Of a stretch of 64,000 bases of DNA, positions 47,108-55,713 are shown piece after piece. The notes beneath the pieces were generated by a model. The model ran no database searches and had not been told where the DNA came from. It saw nothing but the letters and a program-made list of their open reading frames with translations. Positions within the stretch are counted from its first letter, which is position 1. Each line of letters opens with the position of its first letter. The position numbers and the translations under genes were made by a program. Source of the DNA: Methylophaga sp. (GTDB lineage: Bacteria; Pseudomonadota; Gammaproteobacteria; Nitrosococcales; Methylophagaceae); assembly GCA_002706095.1 (NCBI GenBank), contig PAJP01000021.1:310001-374000 (forward strand), written 5' to 3'.

Positions 47108-48760
47108 ATGAAACAGTCATGTCTTAGTGTTTACCGGTTTATCTGTTTAGCTATTATCTGGTTGCTGTGTTCGAGTAGTGTTTATGCCCAGGATTGGATT
47201 TATACCGTTGTTGACGGAGACAATCTCTGGAATCTAAGCGAACAACATCTTGATAAAGTCACCCGGTTTGAACAGTTACGTAAACTGAATAATATTGAGA
47301 ATCCCAAACGTTTACAGCCTGGCACCAGAATCCGTGTGCCACTAGCCTGGATTCGCAGCAATCCGGTTGCTGCAAAAATTATCTCCATTACCGGTATCGC
47401 TGAAATTCAACGTGCCAGAAGCTCGACAACGGAGCCAGCAAAAGTCGGATCGTTAATGCAGCTTGGTGATCAGCTATCGACAGAGGATGACAGTAGTGTG
47501 GCTATCGAGTTTGCCGATAAGTCAGTGTTGTCACTTCATGAGAATAGTCTTGTGCATTTTGACCATTTAAGTGCTCATGGTGTCACCGGCATGGTCGACT
47601 CCAGACTGAACTTGTTAAAAGGCCGTATGGACACAAAAGTCACGCCTGCTGTGGGTCCTGGTTCACGATTTGAAATTGAAACACCCTCTGCTATAAGTGC
47701 TGTTCGAGGTACGGTTTACCGAGCATTGGTGATGGATAATGGCGATAAGTCGAATATAGAAGTCTTACACGGGAAGGTCGCTGTTTCAGGCGCCAACAAG
47801 CAATTACTGGTGAACAAAGGTTATGGAACCCAAGTGGCCACTGGTCAACCACCTTTGCCACCAAAAGCACTTTTGCCTGCCCCCATTTTTGAGCCAATTC
47901 CTGACACCATCACTGAAATCAATTGGCGATTAGCCTGGTCAGAAGTTGCTGGGGCAAAAGCCTATCGAGTTGAAGTAGCGACAGAAAATGATTTTGACAC
48001 CTTGGTTTGGGAAGGCATCACTGAATACAATCGTGCTGCTTTTCCCGATCTGCTCGATGGCCACTACGCTGTCCGCGTTCGTGCCATTGACTCACTGGGG
48101 CTTGAGGGCATTAATCAGCAGGCCATGATTCAGCTTAATGCTCAGCCGCAACCACCGATTGCATTGAAACCGGTAGATCAGCAGGTTTTCCGTGAGCAGT
48201 CGCCCAGCTTACAATGGACAGCAGCGGATAATGCTAAAGCCTATCGCCTTGAAATCGCAGCTGATGACAAGTTCACCCTGCCGCTATTGGACAAAACGCT
48301 CAGTGATTCAGAATTTGATACTGCCTCTTTATCAGCATTGGGATATTACTACTGGCGTTTATCCAGTATTGCTAGTGACGGTGAAGTTGGGCCTGTCGGA
48401 CCAGCACGTTCGTATCAAATCAAACCGATTCCTGAGAAAGTTGAAGCGGCTGTCTCGGCAGAAGAGAGTGGTCAGTTAGTCGCTAGCTGGAATGTTGGGA
48501 TGGGCCAACCCAATTATCGTGTGCAAATTGCAAATGATAAGGCATTCAATGACATCATTATTGATGAAACAATTGATAAAGCTGAATATGCATTTGAACC
48601 GTTTAAGGGGGATGAACGCTATCTTCGTGTCAAGAGTATTGAGCAGGATGGCTACGAAGGACCATGGGGTTCGACACAAACTATCCAGCCTCTGCCTGAA
48701 GAACCAGTGAACTACTGGCCTTTGGGTTTGTGGACTATCTTTACCATTATTCTTATCTAA
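47108..48760 (+). CDS. LysM and FecR domain protein
   Basis: 550 aa exported protein. The ATG at 47108 (MKQSCLSVYR) begins a signal peptide ending near VYAQD. A LysM domain (~30-80, YTVVDGDNLWNLSEQ, LQPGTRIRVP) predicts peptidoglycan binding. A FecR domain follows (~105-215, FADKSVLSLHENS, RFEIETPSAISAVRGTVYR), then about three fibronectin-III-like repeats (each with AKAYRVEVA/AKAYRLEIA/NYRVQIA). The C-terminus is hydrophobic. This FecR architecture is not the iron-citrate regulator. It ends four bases before the CHASE2 gene, so the two likely form a sensing pair. Confidence 0.88.
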   Translation: MKQSCLSVYRFICLAIIWLLCSSSVYAQDWIYTVVDGDNLWNLSEQHLDKVTRFEQLRKLNNIENPKRLQPGTRIRVPLAWIRSNPVAAKIISITGIAEIQRARSSTTEPAKVGSLMQLGDQLSTEDDSSVAIEFADKSVLSLHENSLVHFDHLSAHGVTGMVDSRLNLLKGRMDTKVTPAVGPGSRFEIETPSAISAVRGTVYRALVMDNGDKSNIEVLHGKVAVSGANKQLLVNKGYGTQVATGQPPLPPKALLPAPIFEPIPDTITEINWRLAWSEVAGAKAYRVEVATENDFDTLVWEGITEYNRAAFPDLLDGHYAVRVRAIDSLGLEGINQQAMIQLNAQPQPPIALKPVDQQVFREQSPSLQWTAADNAKAYRLEIAADDKFTLPLLDKTLSDSEFDTASLSALGYYYWRLSSIASDGEVGPVGPARSYQIKPIPEKVEAAVSAEESGQLVASWNVGMGQPNYRVQIANDKAFNDIIIDETIDKAEYAFEPFKGDERYLRVKSIEQDGYEGPWGSTQTIQPLPEEPVNYWPLGLWTIFTIILI

Positions 48761-48764
48761 TACT

Positions 48765-51224
48765 GTGAGGCTTTCTGACTCTCATCGTAGTTGGATTATT
48801 GGCTCATTTTTAGTTCTTTTTTTTGTTGCAGCAGGGTTTTTCTTATCTGAGAAAAAAACACTGCAACGATTAGACTTGCTGATTTACGACGTGATGCTGC
48901 CTTTGCATTCACCGAAAATGAGTGAGCAAATTGTGATTATTGCTATTGATGATGCCAGCATACGGGCATTAGGAAGGTGGCCTTGGTCGCGTCACCAGCA
49001 TGCGAAATTACTCCAAGAACTTCAAAAAATGTCGCCAAAAGCTATTGGCATTGATTTGATCTTTTCTGAGCCTGAAATCAACAGTAATGCTGATCAGTCT
49101 CTCGCTCAGGCTATGCTTCAGAATCAACACACGGTGCTAGTGGTGGCGCCCATCAAAGAAACCTCTGATTCTCTGATTGTTGAACGTTTACCCATTCCCT
49201 TATTAGCGTCAGCCGCAGCGGCTCTGGGGCATGTTGATGTGGAATTGGATATTGACGGTACTAATCGTCATTTTTATCTATATACAGGACTGGGTAATCC
49301 CCACTGGCCTAATGTTGCGTTGGCTATGCTTAAAGTAGGGGAGGATGCGGGTGATTATGGTTCACCAAGTCAGCCCCTGAGTGAGTACTCGGTAGCAGGT
49401 TGGGTACGAAGCCATAAAATGATGTTGTCATTTACTTCCGCTGACAATCTCGCCAAACGTATTTCTTTCAAAGATGTGCTGGAGGGGCGTGTCGACTCAG
49501 AGCTTATCAGGGACAAGTATGTATTAATTGGCGCAACATCAGCAGGCATCGGTGACATGATTTCAACACCAGCCAGTCGCTCTCATCAACGTATGCCAGG
49601 GGTTGAGATTATTTCTCAGGAGATGAATACGCTTTTACAAGATTCACACTTGTATGAGTTATCGCCGTCCATGCAGTCCGGCTTAACCATACTGCTGATT
49701 ATAGTAAGTGTGGGTGCTATCGTCCTGTCACCACTGCGATATTCATTGATAACAGCCGTTTGTAGCCTCATCTTTATTCTCAGTTGTTCGTTGTTTTTAT
49801 TGTTGGTTTACAAACTATGGTTTGCTCCAGCGACAGCATTCATTTTGACAGCCATCGCCTGGCCGTTATGGACTGTCTGGCAAAACCGTATGTCGGATCG
49901 TTTTATTGAAAAACTGATTGTTCAGTTAGATGCACAAGCTAGACAGCATATTATTACTGGCTTACCCAATCACATTACGTTGCAGGAAGAGCTATACAAA
50001 CTAGGCACACTCGACCAACCGGCCAAATTAACCGCTTTGATCATTATTCATGTGAATAAGCATGAATCAGCGATAAGTGTGATTCACCGTGCAATTGGTG
50101 ACTCCTTACTGGTAGTAATAGCCAACCGTATTAAAGCGGCTGTAGGAGATGAGGTCTTTGTCGCGCATTTAGAAGAAGACGATTTTGCAATTTTACTCTC
50201 TGGACAAAGCGATCTTGCCTCTATTCAACAATCAGCGAATGCTTTATTGGCTCAAATTCAAACCCCTTTTCATTACCTGGATGAAGAAATTGTGCTGTCG
50301 CCGAATATGGGTATCAGTGTCTGGCCAATGGATAGCAGAGATAGCTCGGAATTACTTCGCAAAGCCTTCACCGCGATGTTTAAATCCAGAATGGATGAGT
50401 CCTTACCGATTTGTCTCTACACGGCCGATATCGGTGAAGAAATACAAGCCCGAGTCGAGCTGGAAAAAGCGATGACAGGGGCATTAGAGAGGAACGAATT
50501 CCAACTCTGCTATCAACCTCAAGTGGAAGCCAGCTCAGGAAAGATAATCGGAGCAGAAGCCTTACTACGCTGGCATAGTCCAGACTTAGGATCAATTGGA
50601 CCAGAGACTTTTATACCGGTTGCAGAACAGTCAGGATTGATTAACTCTCTGGGTGAGTTCGTCCTTAGAAAAGCGTGTGACGATCTTAAACTGATGAAAG
50701 AAGCCGGACTGGAACATATTCGCATTGCTGTGAATTTATCACCATTACAGTTTGCCAATATGTCGCTTGCTGATGATATTGCCGAGATATTAAAAAGCAG
50801 CCATATTGATCCATCAAGACTGGAGCTTGAAGTTACTGAAAGCACGCTGATGCGAAATATGAATACCGCCGTTGAAGCGATGATGAATATTAAAAAACAT
50901 GGTATGAGTTTGGCGATTGATGACTTTGGTACAGGTTACTCGTCACTCAAACACCTACAACTGTTTCCACTGGACTGCTTGAAAATCGACAAGTGTTTCA
51001 CTCGTGATATTGAAGATAAAAGTTCACTTGAAATTACCTTGTCGGTTATTGACCTGGCTAAACGACTCAATCTTCGTATTATTGCTGAAGGGGTTGAGAC
51101 AGATGCACAGGCAAAATTCTTCCGTCTGCATCGCTGTGATGAGTTGCAAGGCTATTTATTCAGTAAACCGATTCCGGCGCAAGCGTTGATTGAACTGATG
51201 AAAGAGCAAGCTGAGGTTGCTTAG
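48765..51224 (+). CDS. CHASE2-GGDEF-EAL cyclic-di-GMP phosphodiesterase
   Basis: 819 aa membrane protein starting at GTG. Helix 1 (~10-28) is followed by a periplasmic CHASE2 domain (~30-300, IDDASIRALGRWPWSR, AIGIDLIFSEPE, YVLIGATSAGI) and three helices (~305-380). The GGDEF domain (~395-550) is degenerate: LEEDDF replaces GGDEF. The EAL domain (~565-810) is intact with EALLRW, NLSPLQF, ELEVTES, DDFGTGYSS, LKIDK and AEGVET. Expected to hydrolyse c-di-GMP, with the dead GGDEF possibly a GTP sensor. It is coupled to the LysM-FecR gene. Confidence 0.92.
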   Translation: MRLSDSHRSWIIGSFLVLFFVAAGFFLSEKKTLQRLDLLIYDVMLPLHSPKMSEQIVIIAIDDASIRALGRWPWSRHQHAKLLQELQKMSPKAIGIDLIFSEPEINSNADQSLAQAMLQNQHTVLVVAPIKETSDSLIVERLPIPLLASAAAALGHVDVELDIDGTNRHFYLYTGLGNPHWPNVALAMLKVGEDAGDYGSPSQPLSEYSVAGWVRSHKMMLSFTSADNLAKRISFKDVLEGRVDSELIRDKYVLIGATSAGIGDMISTPASRSHQRMPGVEIISQEMNTLLQDSHLYELSPSMQSGLTILLIIVSVGAIVLSPLRYSLITAVCSLIFILSCSLFLLLVYKLWFAPATAFILTAIAWPLWTVWQNRMSDRFIEKLIVQLDAQARQHIITGLPNHITLQEELYKLGTLDQPAKLTALIIIHVNKHESAISVIHRAIGDSLLVVIANRIKAAVGDEVFVAHLEEDDFAILLSGQSDLASIQQSANALLAQIQTPFHYLDEEIVLSPNMGISVWPMDSRDSSELLRKAFTAMFKSRMDESLPICLYTADIGEEIQARVELEKAMTGALERNEFQLCYQPQVEASSGKIIGAEALLRWHSPDLGSIGPETFIPVAEQSGLINSLGEFVLRKACDDLKLMKEAGLEHIRIAVNLSPLQFANMSLADDIAEILKSSHIDPSRLELEVTESTLMRNMNTAVEAMMNIKKHGMSLAIDDFGTGYSSLKHLQLFPLDCLKIDKCFTRDIEDKSSLEITLSVIDLAKRLNLRIIAEGVETDAQAKFFRLHRCDELQGYLFSKPIPAQALIELMKEQAEVA

Positions 51225-51490
51225 TCAGACAGATGTTTTAAGCGACTCCATATGTTTTGTAGTCCATGATTTTATGGATATGTTCGGCGTTTGTTTTGAT
51301 TTCTATGCTCACTTCTTTTTTCCTCTGAACCATTCTGATTTCTTCCTGTCACTTAACTGATTGTGCTAATACAAGCATTTTGGCACTATCTAATAGGTTG
51401 AATATAAAGCTGAAACACAAAACTGTTTTAGCTTTATTTCAATTCAAGAGAGAGAAATTTTATTAACTATAACAAGAGGAAAAGTGTTGC

Positions 51491-52042
51491 ATGTCTAATG
51501 AAAACAACAAGACTTCACTGCCACACTGGGCAAGTATCCTCGGTGTTGTCGCGATTATGCTCGGTGTCTTTCTGACGGCTGTGCATGGTAATGAGGCGAT
51601 GAAACAGGCCGTGGTGACCAGCAATATGCCAGCAGATGGTGTGATGCCGGCAGCTGACTGTCCAGAGGAAGAGCTGGAAGAGGAGGGGATTACCATCGCT
51701 GAATGTGAATACCTCATTGAGCATGTCAAAGGCGTGGCTTTAGCAGCGCCAGACTGGTTCCCGAATGTGCAAATGACACTGGCTGGTATTGGGGCTGTGT
51801 TGGCATTTATTTCTGTCATCATCGGTGGCGCCTTAGTGAATTACACGCCATGGGCATCGAAAGCGGCGATGGTCGTCTTTAGTGGTCTCGCAGCCGTTGA
51901 TTTATTGCAGTTTGCTGCTGTAGTCAATACAGGACCAACGCTACGTGAAGTGTATCTGGGCGGTATTTTGCTCTGGTTCATTCTGCATTTAATGTTAGTC
52001 GTGGGTACATTAGCTGGCAGACACAGTGAAGCCAATGCTTAA
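51491..52042 (+). CDS. Four-helix membrane protein of unknown function
   Basis: 183 aa. Helices at about 14-32, 95-118, 127-148 and 155-173, with a periplasmic-sized loop between the first two. The loop carries two cysteines and an acidic patch (CPEEELEEEGITIAEC). I do not recognise the family. An AAGAGGA ribosome site supports the start. It lies 38 bp before a cytochrome b561 gene and is probably cotranscribed, so a redox-related role is possible but unproven. Confidence 0.7.
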   Translation: MSNENNKTSLPHWASILGVVAIMLGVFLTAVHGNEAMKQAVVTSNMPADGVMPAADCPEEELEEEGITIAECEYLIEHVKGVALAAPDWFPNVQMTLAGIGAVLAFISVIIGGALVNYTPWASKAAMVVFSGLAAVDLLQFAAVVNTGPTLREVYLGGILLWFILHLMLVVGTLAGRHSEANA

Positions 52043-52080
52043 TCTCCCACATTTGCAACGAAATATAAACGGAAGCTGTT

Positions 52081-52623
52081 ATGCAAAGACAAGGTTTTAG
52101 TAGAACGGCGGTAATCCTGCATTGGTTGCTGGCTGTTTCAATTTTCTTTTTATTTATCTCAAGCTGGTGGATGATGGGCTTACCTTTGCCCTCACCGGAA
52201 TTACAATTCCGGGCATTTCCATTTCAGTTACATAAAAACATTGGTATCACATTAGTGATCATTATTCTGATGTTGCTGTATGTCCGTCTCAGGCACCGAC
52301 CTACACCACCAGACTCAACGGATATGGCACCCTGGATGCACTGGTCTGCTATTGCTGCACATGTGGCAATATATGGTTTAGTGCTTGCGGTCTGTTTGAC
52401 TGGCTATCTGTCATCAGCCCATACCCGTTGGGACACCGTGTTCTGGTGGTCGATTGAGTTCCCTCGCATTGCTGCACCTGATGAGGAAATGAACGAGTTC
52501 TGGGGTGAGCTGCATATGTGGACGGCATGGGCACTGCTGGGCATTATTGCCGTGCATGTCAGTGGCGCGATTTATCATGCCTTCCGTAATGATGGCATTG
52601 TGAGACGTATGATGCGTTGGTAG
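52081..52623 (+). CDS. Cytochrome b561 family protein
   Basis: 180 aa, four helices, di-heme inner-membrane electron carrier. Heme-ligand candidates are His in ILHWLLA (helix 1), QLHKNIG (helix 2), AAHVAIYG and the pair ELHMW/AVHVSGAIYH in the last helices. RHRP, following helix 2, is typical. It may oxidise quinol or release electrons to a periplasmic partner; the preceding membrane protein is a candidate partner. Confidence 0.9.
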   Translation: MQRQGFSRTAVILHWLLAVSIFFLFISSWWMMGLPLPSPELQFRAFPFQLHKNIGITLVIIILMLLYVRLRHRPTPPDSTDMAPWMHWSAIAAHVAIYGLVLAVCLTGYLSSAHTRWDTVFWWSIEFPRIAAPDEEMNEFWGELHMWTAWALLGIIAVHVSGAIYHAFRNDGIVRRMMRW

Positions 52624-52650
52624 AAGTAATAACGTATTTCAATAAACGAA

Positions 52651-52676
52651 ATGGGGCCTTACTGGCCCCATTTTAT
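52651..52676. terminator. Bidirectional intrinsic terminator
   Basis: ATGGGGCC and GGCCCCAT form an 8-bp stem around TTACT, followed by TTTTATT and preceded by A-rich sequence, between convergent genes. Confidence 0.82.
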
Positions 52677-52683
52677 TGTGGTG

Positions 52684-53355
52684 TTAAAAAGTCCCTTTTA
52701 GCCAGACAAAGCCGAGTAAAGCTGTTGCCAGTCCTAAAATCCCTTTGGCATAACGGAACAGCGTTTCACTTCGGTCATACAAAAGTGATTGAGCAAATCC
52801 TAATAGTAAACCAAAACACAACATGCTCAGTAATACCCCGATTGAAAACAGGACGACATATAAAATACCAAGACTGGAAGACTTGGCAATGAGTGCTGGC
52901 AAAATGGCCAATAATGGACCACTACCGGCAACCCCATGCACAATGCCAACCGATACCGGCAAGTGAGAGCGATGAGGCTTGGAGACTTCAACAATATGAG
53001 TATGTTTGGTGCCATCGGCATGCTGATGAGTTGTTATCTTCAATCCAGCGTTCGGATGAATAAAACGATAAGCCAAAAATAAACCAACAGAGAGTAATAA
53101 CACGCCAATAAATCGCTCAGCCCAGAGACTGGCCTGTTCACTCAGATGCCAGTCAAAAGCAATAAATAAAATCGCCAGTATCATCACGGTTGCCCCATGG
53201 CCCAATGCCCAGCGTCCACAAAAGAAGGCTATTTGGCGAGGTGAGGATCGTTTCGCTGAAAGGCTGGTCACAGCCATAATATGATCCGCATCAAAGGCAT
53301 GTAACATGCCTAAACTGAGGCCGGTAAACATAAGTGTTAGAGTAGAAATATCCAT
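52684..53355 (-). CDS. NicO/UreH-type nickel permease
   Basis: 223 aa membrane protein with six helices. HAFDADHIMAV (~19-29) is the nickel/cobalt transporter signature, and a cytoplasmic loop (~112-135) has the metal-binding pattern THQHADGTKHTH. The family includes UreH and RcnA/NicO proteins. Third gene after the AmiC-like sensor and ANTAR gene on the minus strand (64 bp after the ANTAR stop). With the urease operon nearby, supply of nickel for urease is the likely job; efflux of nickel/cobalt is the alternative. Confidence 0.82.
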   Translation of the reverse strand: MDISTLTLMFTGLSLGMLHAFDADHIMAVTSLSAKRSSPRQIAFFCGRWALGHGATVMILAILFIAFDWHLSEQASLWAERFIGVLLLSVGLFLAYRFIHPNAGLKITTHQHADGTKHTHIVEVSKPHRSHLPVSVGIVHGVAGSGPLLAILPALIAKSSSLGILYVVLFSIGVLLSMLCFGLLLGFAQSLLYDRSETLFRYAKGILGLATALLGFVWLKGTF

Positions 53356-53419
53356 TAATTTTTACCTATGATGTTTGACTAAAATCAAACTGAAATAAGA
53401 GAAGCCTGTTAATAGCTGT

Positions 53420-54052
53420 TTATGTTTTTTCATTGGAAAATGACTGTTTTGCAATAATTTCTTTTGCTAACTCACCTACTGGCATACGTTGTTCCATCGC
53501 CTGTTTTCGCAATAATTTATAGGCTGCTTCAAGACTAATATTTTGTTTTTCACTGATAAAATGCTTGGCGTTTTCAATATGTTGACTGGCATTGAGTTTG
53601 GATTCTAAGTTACGAATCGTCTTGACCATAGAGCGAGTTTGTTTAAACTCTTGCAAACTCAGCAGTAAGTTACTGAGTACACCCAAAGGGTGAAATGGAA
53701 GACCAATAATCGCTTGCGCATTCAAACTTAATGAATATTGCAAAACCAGTGGGTTTTCATAGTCCACCACCAACACTAAAGCGGCCGGTGGGTTGCTGAT
53801 ATCCCAGTGAAAGTCATAATCATTCTCAATGATAGGGGTAAGCCCCAGCATCACGACCTGATAATTGGATGAAAAGTCCTCAGGTGGTGGCCATTCTGTT
53901 TTTAGTGGAAAGCCAATGCGTCGGATCTGTTGTTCGATTTTTTTACGATTCTCACCTTCTGGCATGATCAGCAAGATTTCATGCTGGCGTAAGTTTTTAA
54001 CTAAGGTGGAGAGCTCCAGAGGCTGCTGAACAGCAGTTAAGCGCTTACTCAT
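53420..54052 (-). CDS. ANTAR-domain antiterminator, AmiR type
   Basis: 210 aa RNA-binding regulator. Residues ~20-135 form a receiver-like domain without the canonical phosphorylated Asp pattern, as in AmiR. A coiled coil follows (~135-155, SMVKTIRNLESKLNASQ), and then an ANTAR domain (~155-205, ISLEAAYKLLRKQAMEQRMPVGELAKEII). It overlaps the AmiC-like gene by four bases (ATGA), so sensor and effector are made together. The leader of the divergent urt operon has tandem hairpins and a terminator, its likely RNA target. Confidence 0.9.
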   Translation of the reverse strand: MSKRLTAVQQPLELSTLVKNLRQHEILLIMPEGENRKKIEQQIRRIGFPLKTEWPPPEDFSSNYQVVMLGLTPIIENDYDFHWDISNPPAALVLVVDYENPLVLQYSLSLNAQAIIGLPFHPLGVLSNLLLSLQEFKQTRSMVKTIRNLESKLNASQHIENAKHFISEKQNISLEAAYKLLRKQAMEQRMPVGELAKEIIAKQSFSNEKT

Positions 54053-55200
54053 AACGACTCTCTGCTGGCTGTTTCCAGAGGGCTCGTCGAATATGAGACT
54101 AAGTAGGGATCAGGTTTCAACGCCGTGTCGGAAGTCACTAATATATCGAATTGACCTTCTTGATTGACTCGACCTATGCGTGACCATAAAAAACAATGAT
54201 TATTATCAGGATCAATTTTTACCGGACCCTGTGGTGCCGAATGTCGAATATCGGCTATTTTTTCCATCACCTTATCAGCATGGAATGACTCGGCCAGTTT
54301 GACGGCTTTGATAGCCAGATGTACTTGGAAATAGGCGGCTTCCCAGCACATTGTCGTCACCTCATCCTGACCATAGGTGGCCTTATATTCCTTGACGATT
54401 TCCTGGTTTATCGGGGTTTCAACTGACTGGAAATAAGGCGCGGCGGTGTAGTGTCCAAAACCTGCCTTAATTCCCATCGCCTGAATTTCTGTTTCGGTCG
54501 TTGTCAGGCTGGCAATGGGAATAGGTTTATCGGCATTTAATTCCAGCATGGCTTGATAAAAATACTCGATGCTTTTGCCGACAAAGTTAGAGAAGACAAA
54601 CTCGGGATGTTTTGAGCTGACCCGCCTGGCAACCTCATAGACAGCTTCTTTGTTGGTTTCTAATGGCAGAAACATTTCTGATATGACGTCACCATCTGAT
54701 GTTTCGATGAGTTCACGCATGATGCGGTTAATCTCACGAGGCCAGATATAATCGGAGCCAACCATGCAGACGCGTTTACCGACGTTTTGAAGCATGTATT
54801 GGGCAAGTTGAACACAACCTTGATTTGGTGCCGCACCGGTATAAACGACATTCGGTGCATACTCAAATCCCTCATATTGCGTTGGGTAAAAAAGTAAAAC
54901 ATCGTAACGCCCGATAATCGGTAGCATGGCTTTGCGGCTAGCGGATGTATAGCCCCCGAAGATAAGTTTGACGTTATCTTCAACAATCAGCTTTTGTGCA
55001 AGTGGGCCATAATTTTCTGGAACAGATTGGGGATCAACACAAATAGGATGGAGTTGTTGACCATTGATGCCGCCCTGACGATTGATCCTATCAATTGCCA
55101 GCAGGGTTGCCCTGAGCATGGTCTGTTCTGGATTAGCTGTGACACCTGTCTGAGAAAAAATGACACCAACAGGGATTTCAGCGGGGTACGTATTCGACAT
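54049..55200 (-). CDS. Cytoplasmic urea/amide-sensing binding protein, AmiC type
   Basis: 383 aa type I periplasmic-binding-protein fold. The ATG at 55200 (MSNTYPAEIPVGVIF) has GAGG well placed; there is no signal peptide, so it stays in the cytoplasm. It shares FGGYTSASRKAMLP, LLFYPT-YEG and VYTG--PNQ with UrtA of the divergent operon, indicating a common origin and probably the same or a similar ligand. In the Pseudomonas amidase system AmiC holds AmiR inactive until amide binds. Here the inducer is inferred to be urea or a short amide. Confidence 0.88.
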   Translation of the reverse strand: MSNTYPAEIPVGVIFSQTGVTANPEQTMLRATLLAIDRINRQGGINGQQLHPICVDPQSVPENYGPLAQKLIVEDNVKLIFGGYTSASRKAMLPIIGRYDVLLFYPTQYEGFEYAPNVVYTGAAPNQGCVQLAQYMLQNVGKRVCMVGSDYIWPREINRIMRELIETSDGDVISEMFLPLETNKEAVYEVARRVSSKHPEFVFSNFVGKSIEYFYQAMLELNADKPIPIASLTTTETEIQAMGIKAGFGHYTAAPYFQSVETPINQEIVKEYKATYGQDEVTTMCWEAAYFQVHLAIKAVKLAESFHADKVMEKIADIRHSAPQGPVKIDPDNNHCFLWSRIGRVNQEGQFDILVTSDTALKPDPYLVSYSTSPLETASRESL

Positions 55201-55389
55201 TAAAAACCTCATGTAATACCAGGCATAGAGCCATAAATGTTATTCATTCTGCGTTTTTGCAGAATCTGTACCCAGAATTCGGGTAGATAAACAGCAATTG
55301 ATAATGAGTTTCTAAATGTCTATTTCAGTGGACCATACCGCTTTGTTGTTGTCAATTCGCTTCTGAATATAAAACAAACGATTCGGATG

Positions 55390-55437
55390 ACACGCAAAAA
55401 TGGTGCGATGTTTATGAGCTTTGCACCAAAATTAAAC
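55390..55437 (+). promoter_or_regulatory. Two NtrC-like enhancer sites
   Basis: ACACGCAAAAATGGTGC (55390-55406) and TTGCACCAAAATTAAAC (55421-55437) each contain one strong half of the NtrC site (GCACC-N5-GGTGC). Their centres are about 31 bp apart, three helical turns, and lie about 100-130 bp before the predicted start of transcription. Confidence 0.5.
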
Positions 55438-55501
55438 AATCTTTTTACAAAAATAAAAGTCAATTTTTGTAACTTGTTGTTTATTTTGTGATATTTGTCT
55501 T

Positions 55502-55517
55502 TGGCATAAATTGTGCC
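55502..55517 (+). promoter_or_regulatory. Sigma-54-type promoter of urt operon
   Basis: TGGCATAAATTGTGCC has the -24 TGGCA and -12 GC elements with the exact 10-bp GG-to-GC spacing of RpoN promoters. No good sigma-70 promoter competes. Confidence 0.65.
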
Positions 55518-55555
55518 TAAACCCTAAGTGAGGATTGATAGTTATTCTGCATGAG

Positions 55556-55629
55556 ATAACTGCCCGCAAAAGCGCGTTCAGTTATATATTCATCATCCAG
55601 AATCTCCAAAAGCGGAGTGTGATTATCTG
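55556..55629 (+). ncRNA. Tandem-hairpin leader RNA, candidate ANTAR target
   Basis: Hairpin 1: ATAACTG and CAGTTAT enclose a 2x2 mismatch, then CGC-[AAAAGC]-GCG (55556-55585). Hairpin 2: CTCC-[AAAAGC]-GGAG (55604-55617), with outer CAGA/TCTG pairs to 55629. Both have the same six-base loop and are 12 nt apart, the layout of ANTAR antiterminators. The G is at loop position 5 rather than the position 4 I recall for the consensus. Confidence 0.62.
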
Positions 55630-55655
55630 TCTCTAAATGTCATGTTATTTTTCGA

Positions 55656-55695
55656 GCGAAAGGGCTCCCTAATTTATTAGGGGGCCCTTTTTGCG
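55656..55695 (+). terminator. Leader terminator before urtA
   Basis: AAAGGGC-T-CCCTAA (55659-55672) pairs with TTAGGG-G-GCCCTTT (55677-55690) around a 4-nt loop, followed by TT. It lies 18 bp before urtA and not after any gene, so it is an attenuator. Confidence 0.85.
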
Positions 55696-55713
55696 TTTTA
55701 AGGGGAAGCATTA

